Below, one piece after another: positions 1-8,117 of a DNA stretch of 64,000 nucleotides. Made by a program: the position numbers and the translations under genes. Source of the stretch: MWH-TA3 sp044353905 (GTDB lineage: Bacteria > Actinomycetota > Actinomycetes > Actinomycetales > Microbacteriaceae); contig JBILBA010000001.1 in the NCBI GenBank assembly GCA_044353905.1, positions 202,527 to 266,526 of the forward strand. The letters are read 5' to 3'. How positions within the stretch are numbered: the first letter of the stretch is position 1; the number at the start of each line of letters is the position of its first letter. The notes under the pieces are model-generated. The model saw nothing but the letters and a program-made list of their open reading frames with translations. It had not been told where the DNA came from and did no database searches.

Positions 1-288
1 TTCCTCAAAAACGATGTCCGCGTCATTGAGCCCGACCTGCGGCCTGGCTTCGGGGTTGTTGTCAATCTTGGCCATGAGCACGGGGTGATCGAGTGACCCA
101 ATGTCAACCTGGATTCCCGTCAGCGGCGCGTATTCAACCGGTGTCGGAGTCGGAGTCGGAGTCGCCGAGGGAGCCGCGCTGGGAGTGGCGGTCGGGCCGC
201 CGATGATTCCGGGCAACACAATCGCCGCACACGCGGTGAGGGCCACAGCCAGAATCACGCCGAGCGCGACGAGCAGTTTTTTTCTCAT
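1..288 (-). CDS. DUF3048 domain lipoprotein (3' part outside window)
   Basis: Only the first 96 codons are in the window; the gene continues past base 1. The protein opens with a basic start and hydrophobic segment ending in ALTAC, a lipobox that puts the lipidated cysteine at residue 20. A TP-rich linker follows, then a stretch with MAKIDNNPEARPQ and GLNDADIVFEE, which I recognise as the start of the DUF3048 (YerB-like) domain. Expected location is the outer face of the membrane; the biochemical role of the family is unknown. It lies 26 bases downstream of the LytR_C gene on the same strand, so the two may be co-transcribed. Family call is fairly firm, function is not. Confidence 0.75.
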   Translation of the reverse strand, partial: MRKKLLVALGVILAVALTACAAIVLPGIIGGPTATPSAAPSATPTPTPTPVEYAPLTGIQVDIGSLDHPVLMAKIDNNPEARPQVGLNDADIVFEE

Positions 289-314
289 GTGAATTTTTTC
301 CCTGTCGGTTGGCG

Positions 315-884
315 TTAGCGAACGAAGTCTCTACCCACGAGAACAGTTACTTTTGCACCGGGGTACATGTCGGATTGTTTGACAGCCGAGATGCCGAGGC
401 TCTTCGCCACGCTCGTCGCCAACGGTAGGTCTTCGTCCGGCCCGTAGACAACCACACTGATCTTGATGGTCGAGTCCGCGGCGGCAGCGGTGGTGATGTT
501 CGGCCATTCTTGCGCCTTGAGGATATCGGCTACATCGTCGGCGAGGGTCTCGGATGTCGTTCCGTTGAGCACCGTGATGGTGATGAGTTTCAGTTCTTTT
601 TTCGTGAGGAGCGTCGGATCAACAACCGGAATCTCGGGGGTCGGCGTGGGTGTCGGCGTCGGAGTCGCCGTGATGCCCAGAGCCGGAATGTCGAGGTCCT
701 GAAGGTTTTTGGCATCGACAACGGCGACGCCAGCCAGTGCGGCAAGGATAAGACCCGCGGTGACTCCGACCGAAATCAGAGACGTGGCCCACCACGGTCG
801 ACGGGAGATCGGCTGACGATGAGCGCCGGCTCGTCCGGCCTGAGCGCTTTTGTCATCGAATCGATCCTGTGGGTATTTTGCCAC
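315..884 (-). CDS. Membrane-anchored LytR C-terminal domain protein
   Basis: A 189-residue protein: a charged cytoplasmic N-terminus, one membrane helix around residues 33-55, a linker of repeated Thr-Pro, and a C-terminal domain of about 90 residues beginning near ITITVLNGTTSETLADDVAD that matches the LytR_C fold found behind or apart from LytR-CpsA-Psr enzymes. No LCP catalytic domain is present, so it is a stand-alone LytR_C protein, probably extracytoplasmic and wall-linked. I chose the GTG start at 884 (VAKYPQD) because longer versions run into the DUF2332 gene, whose stop is at 917. Exact role unknown. Confidence 0.7.
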   Translation of the reverse strand: MAKYPQDRFDDKSAQAGRAGAHRQPISRRPWWATSLISVGVTAGLILAALAGVAVVDAKNLQDLDIPALGITATPTPTPTPTPEIPVVDPTLLTKKELKLITITVLNGTTSETLADDVADILKAQEWPNITTAAAADSTIKISVVVYGPDEDLPLATSVAKSLGISAVKQSDMYPGAKVTVLVGRDFVR

Positions 885-916
885 GCGCTCGTCACATCCG
901 TCTGAAGTCTGTCGGC

Positions 917-2116
917 CTACCGTTCGCCGGATTCGGCGAAACTTCGAACCAAAATTGGGTCGTACCGCCGTGCAGCGGGTAACTCCATTATCCCGTACAA
1001 ACGTTGGTAGTAGCGCACGAGCGGCAGATTCCACACTTTTCGCACCAACGATTCCTTCGACCGAGTGGGTCCCCAGTTTTCGCGTTCAAACTCGATGAGG
1101 TCGACATCCTCTGGAGACAACCCCGACGAGCCATACACCGTGACCTGTCGGCCAAGCGGGTCGGTCGAGGCGATGGGCATTCCGTCGAGGCTCAACACGA
1201 AGTCGCCCTCGATTCCCAACTCGTCCGCCGCGTCCCCGACCCGGGGGATGACACGACGTCCGTCAAGCGAAATCCAGCGCACTTTCGCACGCGAGCAGTA
1301 TGCCGCGAATTTTTCGCGCTCGGCGGGATCGAGATACACGAGGACCGCGGGCGACGACACCACGATGGTGGCCTTGGGTGCGGCCTTTCGAGCGCGGGTC
1401 ACAGCCGAACGGATCTCGGCCACCGCGTCCCCGGCAGTCAACATCGGGGGCGACTGTGCGACGATGTCTGCCGCCGCCCGCACGATGTCGAGGCGGTCGG
1501 TTTGCTCGGGCCACACGAGTGCCTCGAGCCAATCGCGGTCGGCCGGTTTGGTCACGTCGAGAGGACTGAGGTCAATGCCTTCGCGATGCACGATGTTCGG
1601 GCGTCGCGGCGGGTTCGCTCCCCAGCCCGCGATGTCCGCATTCAGGGTCACTGTCGCCGGACCGTCCGCGGGGTGGGACAACACCTGACGCCCCCGCGCA
1701 TTCCAGACGAACGAATACCGGTCGGGAAACAACGTCAATCCGGCCGAGGCTCCCACTTCGATTAGGGCGATGGGTCCGCGAATTCGGTCGAGGGCGACCA
1801 GGAGCGGGGTGCACCGCCGCGGGTCGTTGGTTTGTGTCGCCCGAGACTTTGCGAGTTTAGCGATGGCCGGCCACAGCGCGAGGAAGTCGCCTCGGGCGGT
1901 CTCGAACGGCCGAAGTGGTACGCCGGCAACTCGGGCGCAGGTCAAAACGAGAACGGGTTGGCGCTTGGAAAGCGGAAGTTTTGTGACGAGGGCGAGAAGT
2001 TCGTCGTCTTCCGCGATTCCGAGTGCCCAGTCACGATAGCGCGGTGACTCGGCGCCCTCGGCGCTGGCGAACCGGCGAAACCAGTCGGCGGTTCGATCCC
2101 GCTCGCTGTTCGCCAT
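917..2116 (-). CDS. DUF2332 family protein
   Basis: A 399-residue soluble protein of the DUF2332 family, which is widespread in actinobacteria and has no settled function. Recognisable parts are the N-terminal helical part (ADWFRRFASAEG), the central IALIEVGASAGLTL segment, which looks like a degenerate nucleotide or SAM-binding loop, and the C-terminal WGPTRSKESLVRKVWNLP. The start is the ATG at 2116 (MANSERDR). Only 21 bases separate it from the divergent msrB. A TANNNT hexamer, TAAACT, sits 7 bases before the ATG with no ribosome-binding site, so a leaderless message is likely. Confidence 0.75.
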   Translation of the reverse strand: MANSERDRTADWFRRFASAEGAESPRYRDWALGIAEDDELLALVTKLPLSKRQPVLVLTCARVAGVPLRPFETARGDFLALWPAIAKLAKSRATQTNDPRRCTPLLVALDRIRGPIALIEVGASAGLTLFPDRYSFVWNARGRQVLSHPADGPATVTLNADIAGWGANPPRRPNIVHREGIDLSPLDVTKPADRDWLEALVWPEQTDRLDIVRAAADIVAQSPPMLTAGDAVAEIRSAVTRARKAAPKATIVVSSPAVLVYLDPAEREKFAAYCSRAKVRWISLDGRRVIPRVGDAADELGIEGDFVLSLDGMPIASTDPLGRQVTVYGSSGLSPEDVDLIEFERENWGPTRSKESLVRKVWNLPLVRYYQRLYGIMELPAARRYDPILVRSFAESGER

Positions 2117-2137
2117 GTTTCCGAGTTTAATGGGGGC
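2117..2137. promoter_or_regulatory. Overlapping divergent -10 elements, DUF2332 gene / msrB
   Basis: The whole intergenic region is 21 bases. On the minus strand TAAACT (2124-2129) lies 7 bases before the ATG at 2116. On the plus strand TTTAAT (2126-2131) lies 6 bases before the ATG at 2138. Neither gene has a visible Shine-Dalgarno sequence. The layout fits two leaderless transcripts starting back to back from overlapping promoters. The -35 regions would fall inside the opposite genes. Confidence 0.45.
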
Positions 2138-2542
2138 ATGACGGAAAACCCCAGCGAGCGAACCGACGCCGAGTGGCGCGAGGCTCTGACCCCCGAACAA
2201 TTCCATGTGCTGCGCGAGGCCGGCACCGAGCGCCCGTGGACGGGCGAACTGCTCGAAGAGGACCGAGCTGGCCTGTACACGTGCGGCGGATGCGGTGCCG
2301 AACTGTTTGTTGCCGGCACCAAATTCGACAGCCACTGTGGTTGGCCGTCGTTCTACGAGACGATCAACCCCGAGGCGGTTGTGTTGCTCGAGGACAACAC
2401 ACTTGGACAAACGCGAACCGAGGTTCGGTGTTCGACCTGCAACGGACACCTTGGACACGTCTTCCCCGACGGATTCGGGACACCCACGGGACTGCGCTAT
2501 TGCATGAATTCGATTGCCCTGAAGTTCACACCGAACGAATAA
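2138..2542 (+). CDS. msrB: Peptide-methionine (R)-S-oxide reductase MsrB
   Basis: Reduces the R-epimer of methionine sulfoxide in oxidised proteins. The 134-residue length is normal for the family. Zinc-binding pairs are seen at Cys49/Cys52 (CGGC) and Cys98/Cys101 (CSTC), and the catalytic cysteine is Cys122 in RYCMNS. SHCGWPSFY and GHLGHVFPDG are the usual family signatures. It stands alone between the divergent DUF2332 gene and a convergent tRNA-Thr, so it is probably monocistronic. Confidence 0.95.
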   Translation: MTENPSERTDAEWREALTPEQFHVLREAGTERPWTGELLEEDRAGLYTCGGCGAELFVAGTKFDSHCGWPSFYETINPEAVVLLEDNTLGQTRTEVRCSTCNGHLGHVFPDGFGTPTGLRYCMNSIALKFTPNE

Positions 2543-2546
2543 TCTG

Positions 2547-2618
2547 AGCCTCGAGTGAGGATTGAACTCACGACCCCTTCATTACGAGTGAAGTGCTCTA
2601 CCACTGAGCTATCGAGGC
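2547..2618 (-). tRNA. tRNA-Thr (anticodon CGU)
   Basis: Read on the minus strand the sequence starts GCCTCGATAGCTC and ends in TCGAGGC plus a T discriminator. The 7-bp acceptor stem, D arm, anticodon stem CTTCA/TGAAG, and T arm with TTCAATC pair correctly. The loop CTCGTAA gives anticodon CGT, reading ACG. No CCA is encoded. Confidence 0.95.
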
Positions 2619-2667
2619 ATCGCCGTTACGGCAACCGCACTAGGTTATCACGGGCGCGGGACTGCGT

Positions 2668-3807
2668 TTAAGCAGTCGCGACGCCGCTGGCTTCGACGAA
2701 CAGCGCCTCGAGCGAGAGCAACGGCGTGACGTTTCGTTCGATTCGTCCACGGGCGACATCGATCGCGTCGAGGATTCGAACCGCGTGGGCCGCATCGTGA
2801 TGGGTGAGCCACGCGGCGATACCGTCGGCAAACTCGGGGTTGGTCAGCGGTACCTCGCCGCCAAGCGCGACGACGAGAATGTCGCGGTACAGCGATTCGA
2901 GGTCAGTCAGAACTCGGTCGACCCCGTCGCGCAACGATCGGGTCGCCCTGCGTTTTTGGTTCTCTTCGAGCGTTTTCACCTGGGGCCGAAGACCGATCGG
3001 CACAGCTTCGCCGGGCGCAAGCCCGAGCGATTGCAGAAATTCGGATCGTTCGGATTCGTCGCGCGCCTCGGTGTACGCCTTCGCGTCATCAGTTGCCAGC
3101 GTGACAATCTCGGCCGCCGCATTGACGGCTTCTGACACTGCGCGAATCCCCAGCACGAGCGAGAGGCTGCGAGCTCGACGTTCGCGTGCTTCGGGTGTCG
3201 TCGCAAGGCGACGCGCCATCCCGATGTGGCTCTGGGCGTGACGAGCCGACTGTTCGGCGATTGCGGCGTCAACTCCGTCACGCGAAACGAGCATCGCGGC
3301 GATGTCAGCTATCGGCGGAACCCCCAAGCGAACACTGCGAACGCGAGAGCGAATGGTCGGAATCACGTCTGCCTCACTCGGTGCACACAGAATCCAGATG
3401 GTTCGCGCGGCCGGTTCCTCTAGCGCCTTGAGTAGCACGTTTGAGGTTCGTTCGGCCATCCGGTCGGAGTCTTCGATAATGATGATTCGCCACGACGACG
3501 CGACCGGCGACCGATACGACGTCTCGACAAGTTCGCGAACCTCGTCGATGGGAATCAGCACGCGGTCGGTCGCGAGAACCGTGAGGTCGGGGTGGGTGAG
3601 CCCGCGCACCTGGCGGTCGATTACCTCGACGTCTTCGCCGGCACCCAACAGAGCGGCCGCAAAAGCCCTGGCAACCAGGGACCGCCCGGAACCCGCGGGA
3701 CCCGTGATCAGCCACGACTGAGCGAGAGTGTCGGGACTCGCTGCGGCGGAACGCATCTGTGCGATGACGGCATCGTGCCCGACGAGGTCATCCCACAGCG
3801 CGGTCAC
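2668..3807 (-). CDS. holB: DNA polymerase III subunit delta'
   Basis: A clamp-loader AAA+ protein of 379 residues. It shows the Walker A loop GPAGSGRS near residue 35, IIIIEDSDRMAERTSN (Walker B/sensor region), LLKALEEP and TIRSRVR (the SRC-like motif, with Val in place of Cys). The zinc module that usually sits after the first helices has no cysteines here: the stretch GAGEDVEVIDRQVRG occupies that place. The gene overlaps tmk by 4 bases (ATGA), and tmk overlaps topA, so the three are translationally coupled. The C-terminal domain is long and helical. Confidence 0.88.
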   Translation of the reverse strand: MTALWDDLVGHDAVIAQMRSAAASPDTLAQSWLITGPAGSGRSLVARAFAAALLGAGEDVEVIDRQVRGLTHPDLTVLATDRVLIPIDEVRELVETSYRSPVASSWRIIIIEDSDRMAERTSNVLLKALEEPAARTIWILCAPSEADVIPTIRSRVRSVRLGVPPIADIAAMLVSRDGVDAAIAEQSARHAQSHIGMARRLATTPEARERRARSLSLVLGIRAVSEAVNAAAEIVTLATDDAKAYTEARDESERSEFLQSLGLAPGEAVPIGLRPQVKTLEENQKRRATRSLRDGVDRVLTDLESLYRDILVVALGGEVPLTNPEFADGIAAWLTHHDAAHAVRILDAIDVARGRIERNVTPLLSLEALFVEASGVATA

Positions 3808-4421
3808 GACAGTTCGCCCAACCGGGCAACGATGGCGTCTCGAATCACGTCCCGATCGAGAGTCGCATCGACCACGAGAAATCTTTCGGGTTCGGCTGCG
3901 GCCATCGCCAAATAGGCATCCCGCACGCGCGTGTGGAAATCCAACGCTTCGGCTTCGAGACGATCGAATTGCTTGTTGGCGGCATCCAGTCGGTCCCGTC
4001 CAATCGCGGGATCAAGGTCGAGCACGACCGTGACATCCGGGACGAGTCCCTCGGTCGCCCACATGCTCACGTGGCGAACTTCGTCTGGGTCCAGAACGCG
4101 TCCCGCCCCTTGGTAGGCAACCGACGAATCGAGGTAACGATCTTGAATGACAACCGCCCCGCGCTCGAGTGCCGGCCGAACAACGGTCGCGATGTGATGG
4201 GCGCGATCTGCCGCGTACAGCAACGCTTCGGCGCGCGGCGCAATGTGCCCACGCGAGTGCAACACGATTTCGCGCAGTTCGTTCCCGAGGTCGGTGCCGC
4301 CCGGTTCGCGTGTGAAGACAACCTCGCGACCCTGAGCCGTGAACCACTCGCCGAGGAGAGCCGACTGCGTGCTTTTTCCTGTGCCGTCTCCACCCTCGAG
4401 CGTGATGAACAATCCGGTCAT
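3804..4421 (-). CDS. tmk: Thymidylate kinase
   Basis: Phosphorylates dTMP to dTDP. The 205-residue protein has the P-loop EGGDGTGKST at residues 9-18, the TREPGGT motif that carries the DR(X)-type substrate loop, and QDRYLDSSVAYQGAGR with the catalytic Arg and the LID region. It overlaps both neighbours by 4 bases, topA upstream and holB downstream; this topA-tmk-holB order is common in actinobacteria and puts DNA precursor supply with replication functions. Confidence 0.95.
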   Translation of the reverse strand: MTGLFITLEGGDGTGKSTQSALLGEWFTAQGREVVFTREPGGTDLGNELREIVLHSRGHIAPRAEALLYAADRAHHIATVVRPALERGAVVIQDRYLDSSVAYQGAGRVLDPDEVRHVSMWATEGLVPDVTVVLDLDPAIGRDRLDAANKQFDRLEAEALDFHTRVRDAYLAMAAAEPERFLVVDATLDRDVIRDAIVARLGELS

Positions 4422-7087
4422 TTTTTGGCTCGGGTCACGCGTCGGATGGGTGTCTTCTTCGGAGCGGGACCCTTGGCGCGTCGGTCCGCGATCAGTTCAA
4501 CCGCGCGTTCGTGAGAGACCTCTTCTGGGACTTCGCCCGCAGGAATCGTCGCGTTTGTCTCGCCGTCGGTGACGTAGGGGCCGAATTTGCCGCTCTTGAC
4601 CTTGATCGGCTTGCCGCTCACGGGATCGGGCTCGAGTTCTTTGATGCTCGACGCCGAACGAGACCCGTATTTGGGCTGCGCAAACAATTCGAGGGCTTGC
4701 TCGAGCGTCACCTCAAAGATTGCTTGCTCGTTCTCGAGCGAACGCGAATCGGTCCCCTTCTTCAAATACGGACCGTATGGGCCGTTCTGTGCGGTGATGG
4801 GCTTTTCGGATTCCGGGTCGGTTCCGACAACACGGGGGAGTTCGAACAACCGAATGCAGGTTTCGAGGTCGACCGCGGTCGGGTCCATCGTCGAAAACAG
4901 CGACGCGGTGCGCGGCTTCGGGTCTTTGCCCTTGACCTTGCGCGGGGTGTATTCGGGCAGCGTGTAGACGGGTTCGTCGCCCTCGAGGATCTCGGGGTCG
5001 ATCGGGCTTTCCTGGATGTACCCGCCGAATCGGCCGACGCGGGCCGTGATCATGCTGGTGCCGTCGGCGCTGACCCCAATGGCGCGCGACCCGGGTTCAG
5101 GGGCGTCGCGCAACTCTCGAGCTTTCTCGAGCGTCAATTCATCGGGGGCGAGCCCGTCCGGCACAGACACATTGCGCTTTTCGTCTTCGCCGGTCTGGAT
5201 CTCGAGATACGGCCCGTACTTACCGCTGCGCACGACAATGCCGTCGCCAAGCGGGAACGAGTTCGCTTCCCGGGCGTCGATCGTCGCTTTCCAGTCGACG
5301 CAGGTGTTCACGAGTCCAGCGTGATCGCCGGATCCGTAGTACCAACGTTGTAGGTAATCGGTGCCCTTGAGTTCTCCGACGGAAATCCGGTCGAGGTCGT
5401 TTTCAAGTTCGGCGGTGAAGTCGTATTCGACGAAGTCGGTATAAAACTTTTCCAATAACGTAATGACGGCGAAAGCAGTCCAACCGGGGACGAGTGCCGA
5501 ACCACGTTTGGTGACATAACCGCGCTCGAACAGGACCCCAATGATGTTGGCATACGTCGACGGACGACCGATGCCGCGTTCTTCGAGTGCCTTGACGAGG
5601 CTCGCTTCGGTGAATCGCGGTGGCGGAGAAGTTTCGTGGGGCTTCGGCGTGACCTCGGGGACCGTGAGAACATCGCCGACCGTGAGGTTCGGGATTTTCG
5701 ATTCGTCGTCCGCGTCGTCGTCATTGCGATCGACATCCTGGCCTTCTTCGTAGGCGGCGAGGAATCCGCGAATCGTGATGGTTGTGCCCGCGGCGGACAT
5801 CGTTGCGGTGCCCAGTGCGCCAACCGGCGCCGTCATCGTGACGGAAACTGTTTCCCCGGTCGCGTCGACCATTTGTGACGCGACGGTTCGCTTCCAAATC
5901 AGGTCATACAAACGGAACTCGTCGGCCGACAGCAATTTGCGCATCTCGTCAGGGGTTTTGAACGTGTCCCCCGCCGGTCGAATCGCTTCGTGGGCTTCTT
6001 GGGCGTTCTTGACCTTGGACTGGTAGGTGCGCGGCTGGGTGGGGATCGAAGCTTGGCCGTACAGGGCGACCGCCTGCGAGCGGGCCGCGGAAACGGCCTG
6101 AGCCGACAGCGAAATCGAGTCGGTTCGCATATAGGTGATGTGCCCGTTTTGATACAGACTCTGGGCGATGCGCATCGTGTCCCGCGAGCCGAGGCGCAAC
6201 TTGCGTCCTGCCTCTTGCTGCAGAGTCGACGTCGTGAACGGCGCTGCCGGGCGGCGTGTGTAGGGCTTGGCCTCGATGCTGGACACCGTGGGGGCAGAGA
6301 CCTCGAGGGCTTGCGCTAACTGACGCGCCGTCGTCTCGTCGAGAACAGTTGCGGTCGAGGTCAGCTTGCCGTTGTCGTCGAAGTCGCGACCGGTCGCGAG
6401 CTTGGCGTCGGCCAACTTGGTCACCTTGACCCCGAACGATTCGCCCTGCTTGGTCATGACCGTTGCGACGACATCCCAATACGAGGCCGCGGTGAACGCC
6501 TGGCGTTCACGTTCACGTTCGACTATCAGGCGAAGTGCCGGAGATTGGACGCGGCCAGCACTCAGTCCTCGCCCGACCTTGCTCCAGAGCACAGGCGACA
6601 ATTGATAACCGAACAGTCGATCAAGAATGCGTCGAGTTTCTTGCGCGTCAACGAGGGGCATGTCGATTTCGCGCGGATTTTCAACCGCCTCCGTGATCGC
6701 GTCTTTGGTGATCTCGTGAAAGACCATTCGCTTGACGGGAACCTTAGGCTTCAAAATCTCGAGCAAGTGCCAGGCGATCGATTCACCTTCGCGGTCCTCA
6801 TCGGTCGCGAGCAGCAATTGGTCCGCGTTCTTCAACGCTTTCTTCAAATCAGTGATGGTGGACTTGGCCCGAGGCGTGTCTATATATATAGGCGCAAACC
6901 CATTCGCGATATCCACGCCGAACTGTCCGTGTGTCGCCTTGAGTTCAGCCGGCACTTCTTTGGGCTGCACAAGGTCACGCACGTGACCGACCGAGGCCAA
7001 AACCTCGTAACCGTCGCCAAGGTATTTGGCGATGGTTTTCGCCTTCGCGGGTGATTCCACGATGACGAGTGTGTGATTATCAGCCAC
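4418..7087 (-). CDS. topA: DNA topoisomerase I
   Basis: Type IA topoisomerase of 889 residues that relaxes negative supercoils. The Toprim domain is at the N-terminus (ESPAKAKTIAKYLG and later DEDREGESIAWH). The active-site tyrosine is in GHITYMRTDSISLS, near residue 318. The C-terminal third is made of repeated modules containing G-x-[YF]-GPY (for example YGPYLEIQTGED, NGPYGPYLKKGTD, KFGPYVTDGE) and ends in a basic tail, the arrangement known from actinobacterial TopA, which lacks zinc fingers. The start is GTG at 7087 behind a good GGAGA ribosome-binding site. Confidence 0.97.
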   Translation of the reverse strand: MADNHTLVIVESPAKAKTIAKYLGDGYEVLASVGHVRDLVQPKEVPAELKATHGQFGVDIANGFAPIYIDTPRAKSTITDLKKALKNADQLLLATDEDREGESIAWHLLEILKPKVPVKRMVFHEITKDAITEAVENPREIDMPLVDAQETRRILDRLFGYQLSPVLWSKVGRGLSAGRVQSPALRLIVERERERQAFTAASYWDVVATVMTKQGESFGVKVTKLADAKLATGRDFDDNGKLTSTATVLDETTARQLAQALEVSAPTVSSIEAKPYTRRPAAPFTTSTLQQEAGRKLRLGSRDTMRIAQSLYQNGHITYMRTDSISLSAQAVSAARSQAVALYGQASIPTQPRTYQSKVKNAQEAHEAIRPAGDTFKTPDEMRKLLSADEFRLYDLIWKRTVASQMVDATGETVSVTMTAPVGALGTATMSAAGTTITIRGFLAAYEEGQDVDRNDDDADDESKIPNLTVGDVLTVPEVTPKPHETSPPPRFTEASLVKALEERGIGRPSTYANIIGVLFERGYVTKRGSALVPGWTAFAVITLLEKFYTDFVEYDFTAELENDLDRISVGELKGTDYLQRWYYGSGDHAGLVNTCVDWKATIDAREANSFPLGDGIVVRSGKYGPYLEIQTGEDEKRNVSVPDGLAPDELTLEKARELRDAPEPGSRAIGVSADGTSMITARVGRFGGYIQESPIDPEILEGDEPVYTLPEYTPRKVKGKDPKPRTASLFSTMDPTAVDLETCIRLFELPRVVGTDPESEKPITAQNGPYGPYLKKGTDSRSLENEQAIFEVTLEQALELFAQPKYGSRSASSIKELEPDPVSGKPIKVKSGKFGPYVTDGETNATIPAGEVPEEVSHERAVELIADRRAKGPAPKKTPIRRVTRAKK

Positions 7088-7244
7088 AGTTCTCCTTTTT
7101 CTGCCCTACGGCGAGAGTACCTCGAGCCTCCGAGATGCATCCCCAACCGAGGCGCAACATGTTTGCGAATAGCGACTATACACAGCCTGTCAATGCGAAC
7201 CACAACCGAACTATTCCCGTGGCGTGGCGAAAACAAGAAAATCG

Positions 7245-7547
7245 CTAGCGGTCCGGGCCAGCGACAGCCGTTGCACTAACCCCGTCTTTGGACACTCGAA
7301 CCGTCGCAACGCCGTTCGTCACCGCGCACGATTGCTGCCCGCGCGTAGCCGGCTCGCACGGCGTCGGGTCACCAGCGAGCACCCTGGTTGCCACCGTCGA
7401 TGCGGCGAGTTCGGCGGTTCGAATCGCGTCGGTCACCCGCAGAATCACCGCAGCGCCTCCTAGTCCACCGAGCCCCAGCATCACGACGGCACCGAACAGC
7501 ACAAGGGACGTCACACTGCCCGACCCGCGATCTAGCGCGGTGCGCAC
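7245..7547 (-). CDS. Small TadE-like/Rv3654c-type secreted protein of the Flp/Tad locus
   Basis: A 100-residue protein with an early membrane helix (SVTSLVLFGAVVMLGLGGLGG) followed by a helix and a small domain with Cys-bearing loop (PCEPATRGQQSCAV). This matches the small actinobacterial proteins that end Tad loci (helicase/secretion neighbourhood TadE-like family). The GTG start at 7547 overlaps the end of the TadE gene by 16 bases. Function is inferred only from family and position: a minor pilin-like or assembly component. Confidence 0.65.
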   Translation of the reverse strand: MRTALDRGSGSVTSLVLFGAVVMLGLGGLGGAAVILRVTDAIRTAELAASTVATRVLAGDPTPCEPATRGQQSCAVTNGVATVRVSKDGVSATAVAGPDR

Positions 7548-7864
7548 TGTGTCACCGTGACATGACCCATAAGGGGCAATGGTGGCGGGAAACGAGCGTC
7601 GACGCAGATTTCCAAAGGCTCGTGACGAACCGACCACTCGGCTAACGGGACGCTCTTTTCCGATTGCGCCAGGCTCGATGCCTCTGGCTCGCCCCGAACA
7701 ATCGCTCTGGCCGTCTCGGCCGCCACGGAGGTCGCCGAGATGGCGTCCATTGACCACCGAATCGCCCCGATCACAAGCCCGACGACGAGTATCAAAGTGG
7801 GGATTGCGATGGCGATTTCCGTCGTGACGAGCCCGCGCTCGTCACGTGACGATCGACAGCGCAC
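7532..7864 (-). CDS. TadE family pilus assembly protein
   Basis: A 110-residue TadE-like pseudopilin: the N-terminal DERGLVTTEIAIAIPTLILVVGLVIG is the typical glutamate-bearing hydrophobic segment of TadE proteins. It should be processed and sit in the membrane as part of a Flp-type pilus. The likely start is GTG at 7864, which makes it overlap the DUF4244 gene by 23 bases. It is part of a tightly packed trio (DUF4244, TadE, TadE-like) read on the minus strand. Confidence 0.7.
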   Translation of the reverse strand: MRCRSSRDERGLVTTEIAIAIPTLILVVGLVIGAIRWSMDAISATSVAAETARAIVRGEPEASSLAQSEKSVPLAEWSVRHEPLEICVDARFPPPLPLMGHVTVTQCAPR

Positions 7865-8027
7865 CGCTGATGAGGTCGGTCAGAAGGCTCTGCACCGGGT
7901 TGCTCTTGAGAACGACGGCGAGTAACCCTGCAAAGCCCGCGGCCGCAACCGTGGCGATGGCGTATTCGGCGGTGGCAGCGCCGCGTTCGGAGATGTCTGT
8001 TGTTTGCGTGGTGAATGTATTGGTCAT
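7842..8027 (-). CDS. DUF4244 protein, Flp-pilin-like
   Basis: A 61-residue protein. After a polar N-terminus comes SERGAATAEYAIATVAAAGFAGLLAVVL, a Flp-pilin-like processing region with the conserved Glu-Tyr and a hydrophobic helix. The DUF4244 family occupies the place of the major pilin in actinobacterial Tad loci. It is first in the 8027-7245 transcript; the matching ATPase and membrane protein genes are 3-5 kb away, beyond acdS and acsA. Confidence 0.75.
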   Translation of the reverse strand: MTNTFTTQTTDISERGAATAEYAIATVAAAGFAGLLAVVLKSNPVQSLLTDLISGALSIVT

Positions 8028-8117
8028 ACATTCAGGATGACTGGCGCGAGCGAACCACGGATATTCTCAACGTGGAGTGTTGATGGTTCTGCAGAATTAC
8101 GTGCTGTGGATTACTGA

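Noticed and set aside
150..180. Tandem GTCGGAGTC units as a possible CRISPR-like or regulatory repeat.
   Set aside because: The units code for Thr-Pro in a lipoprotein linker and have no spacers.
917..2458. Extended N-terminus for the DUF2332 protein up to 2458.
   Set aside because: It would run across msrB on the other strand; the ATG at 2116 with a -10 box 7 bases upstream is better.
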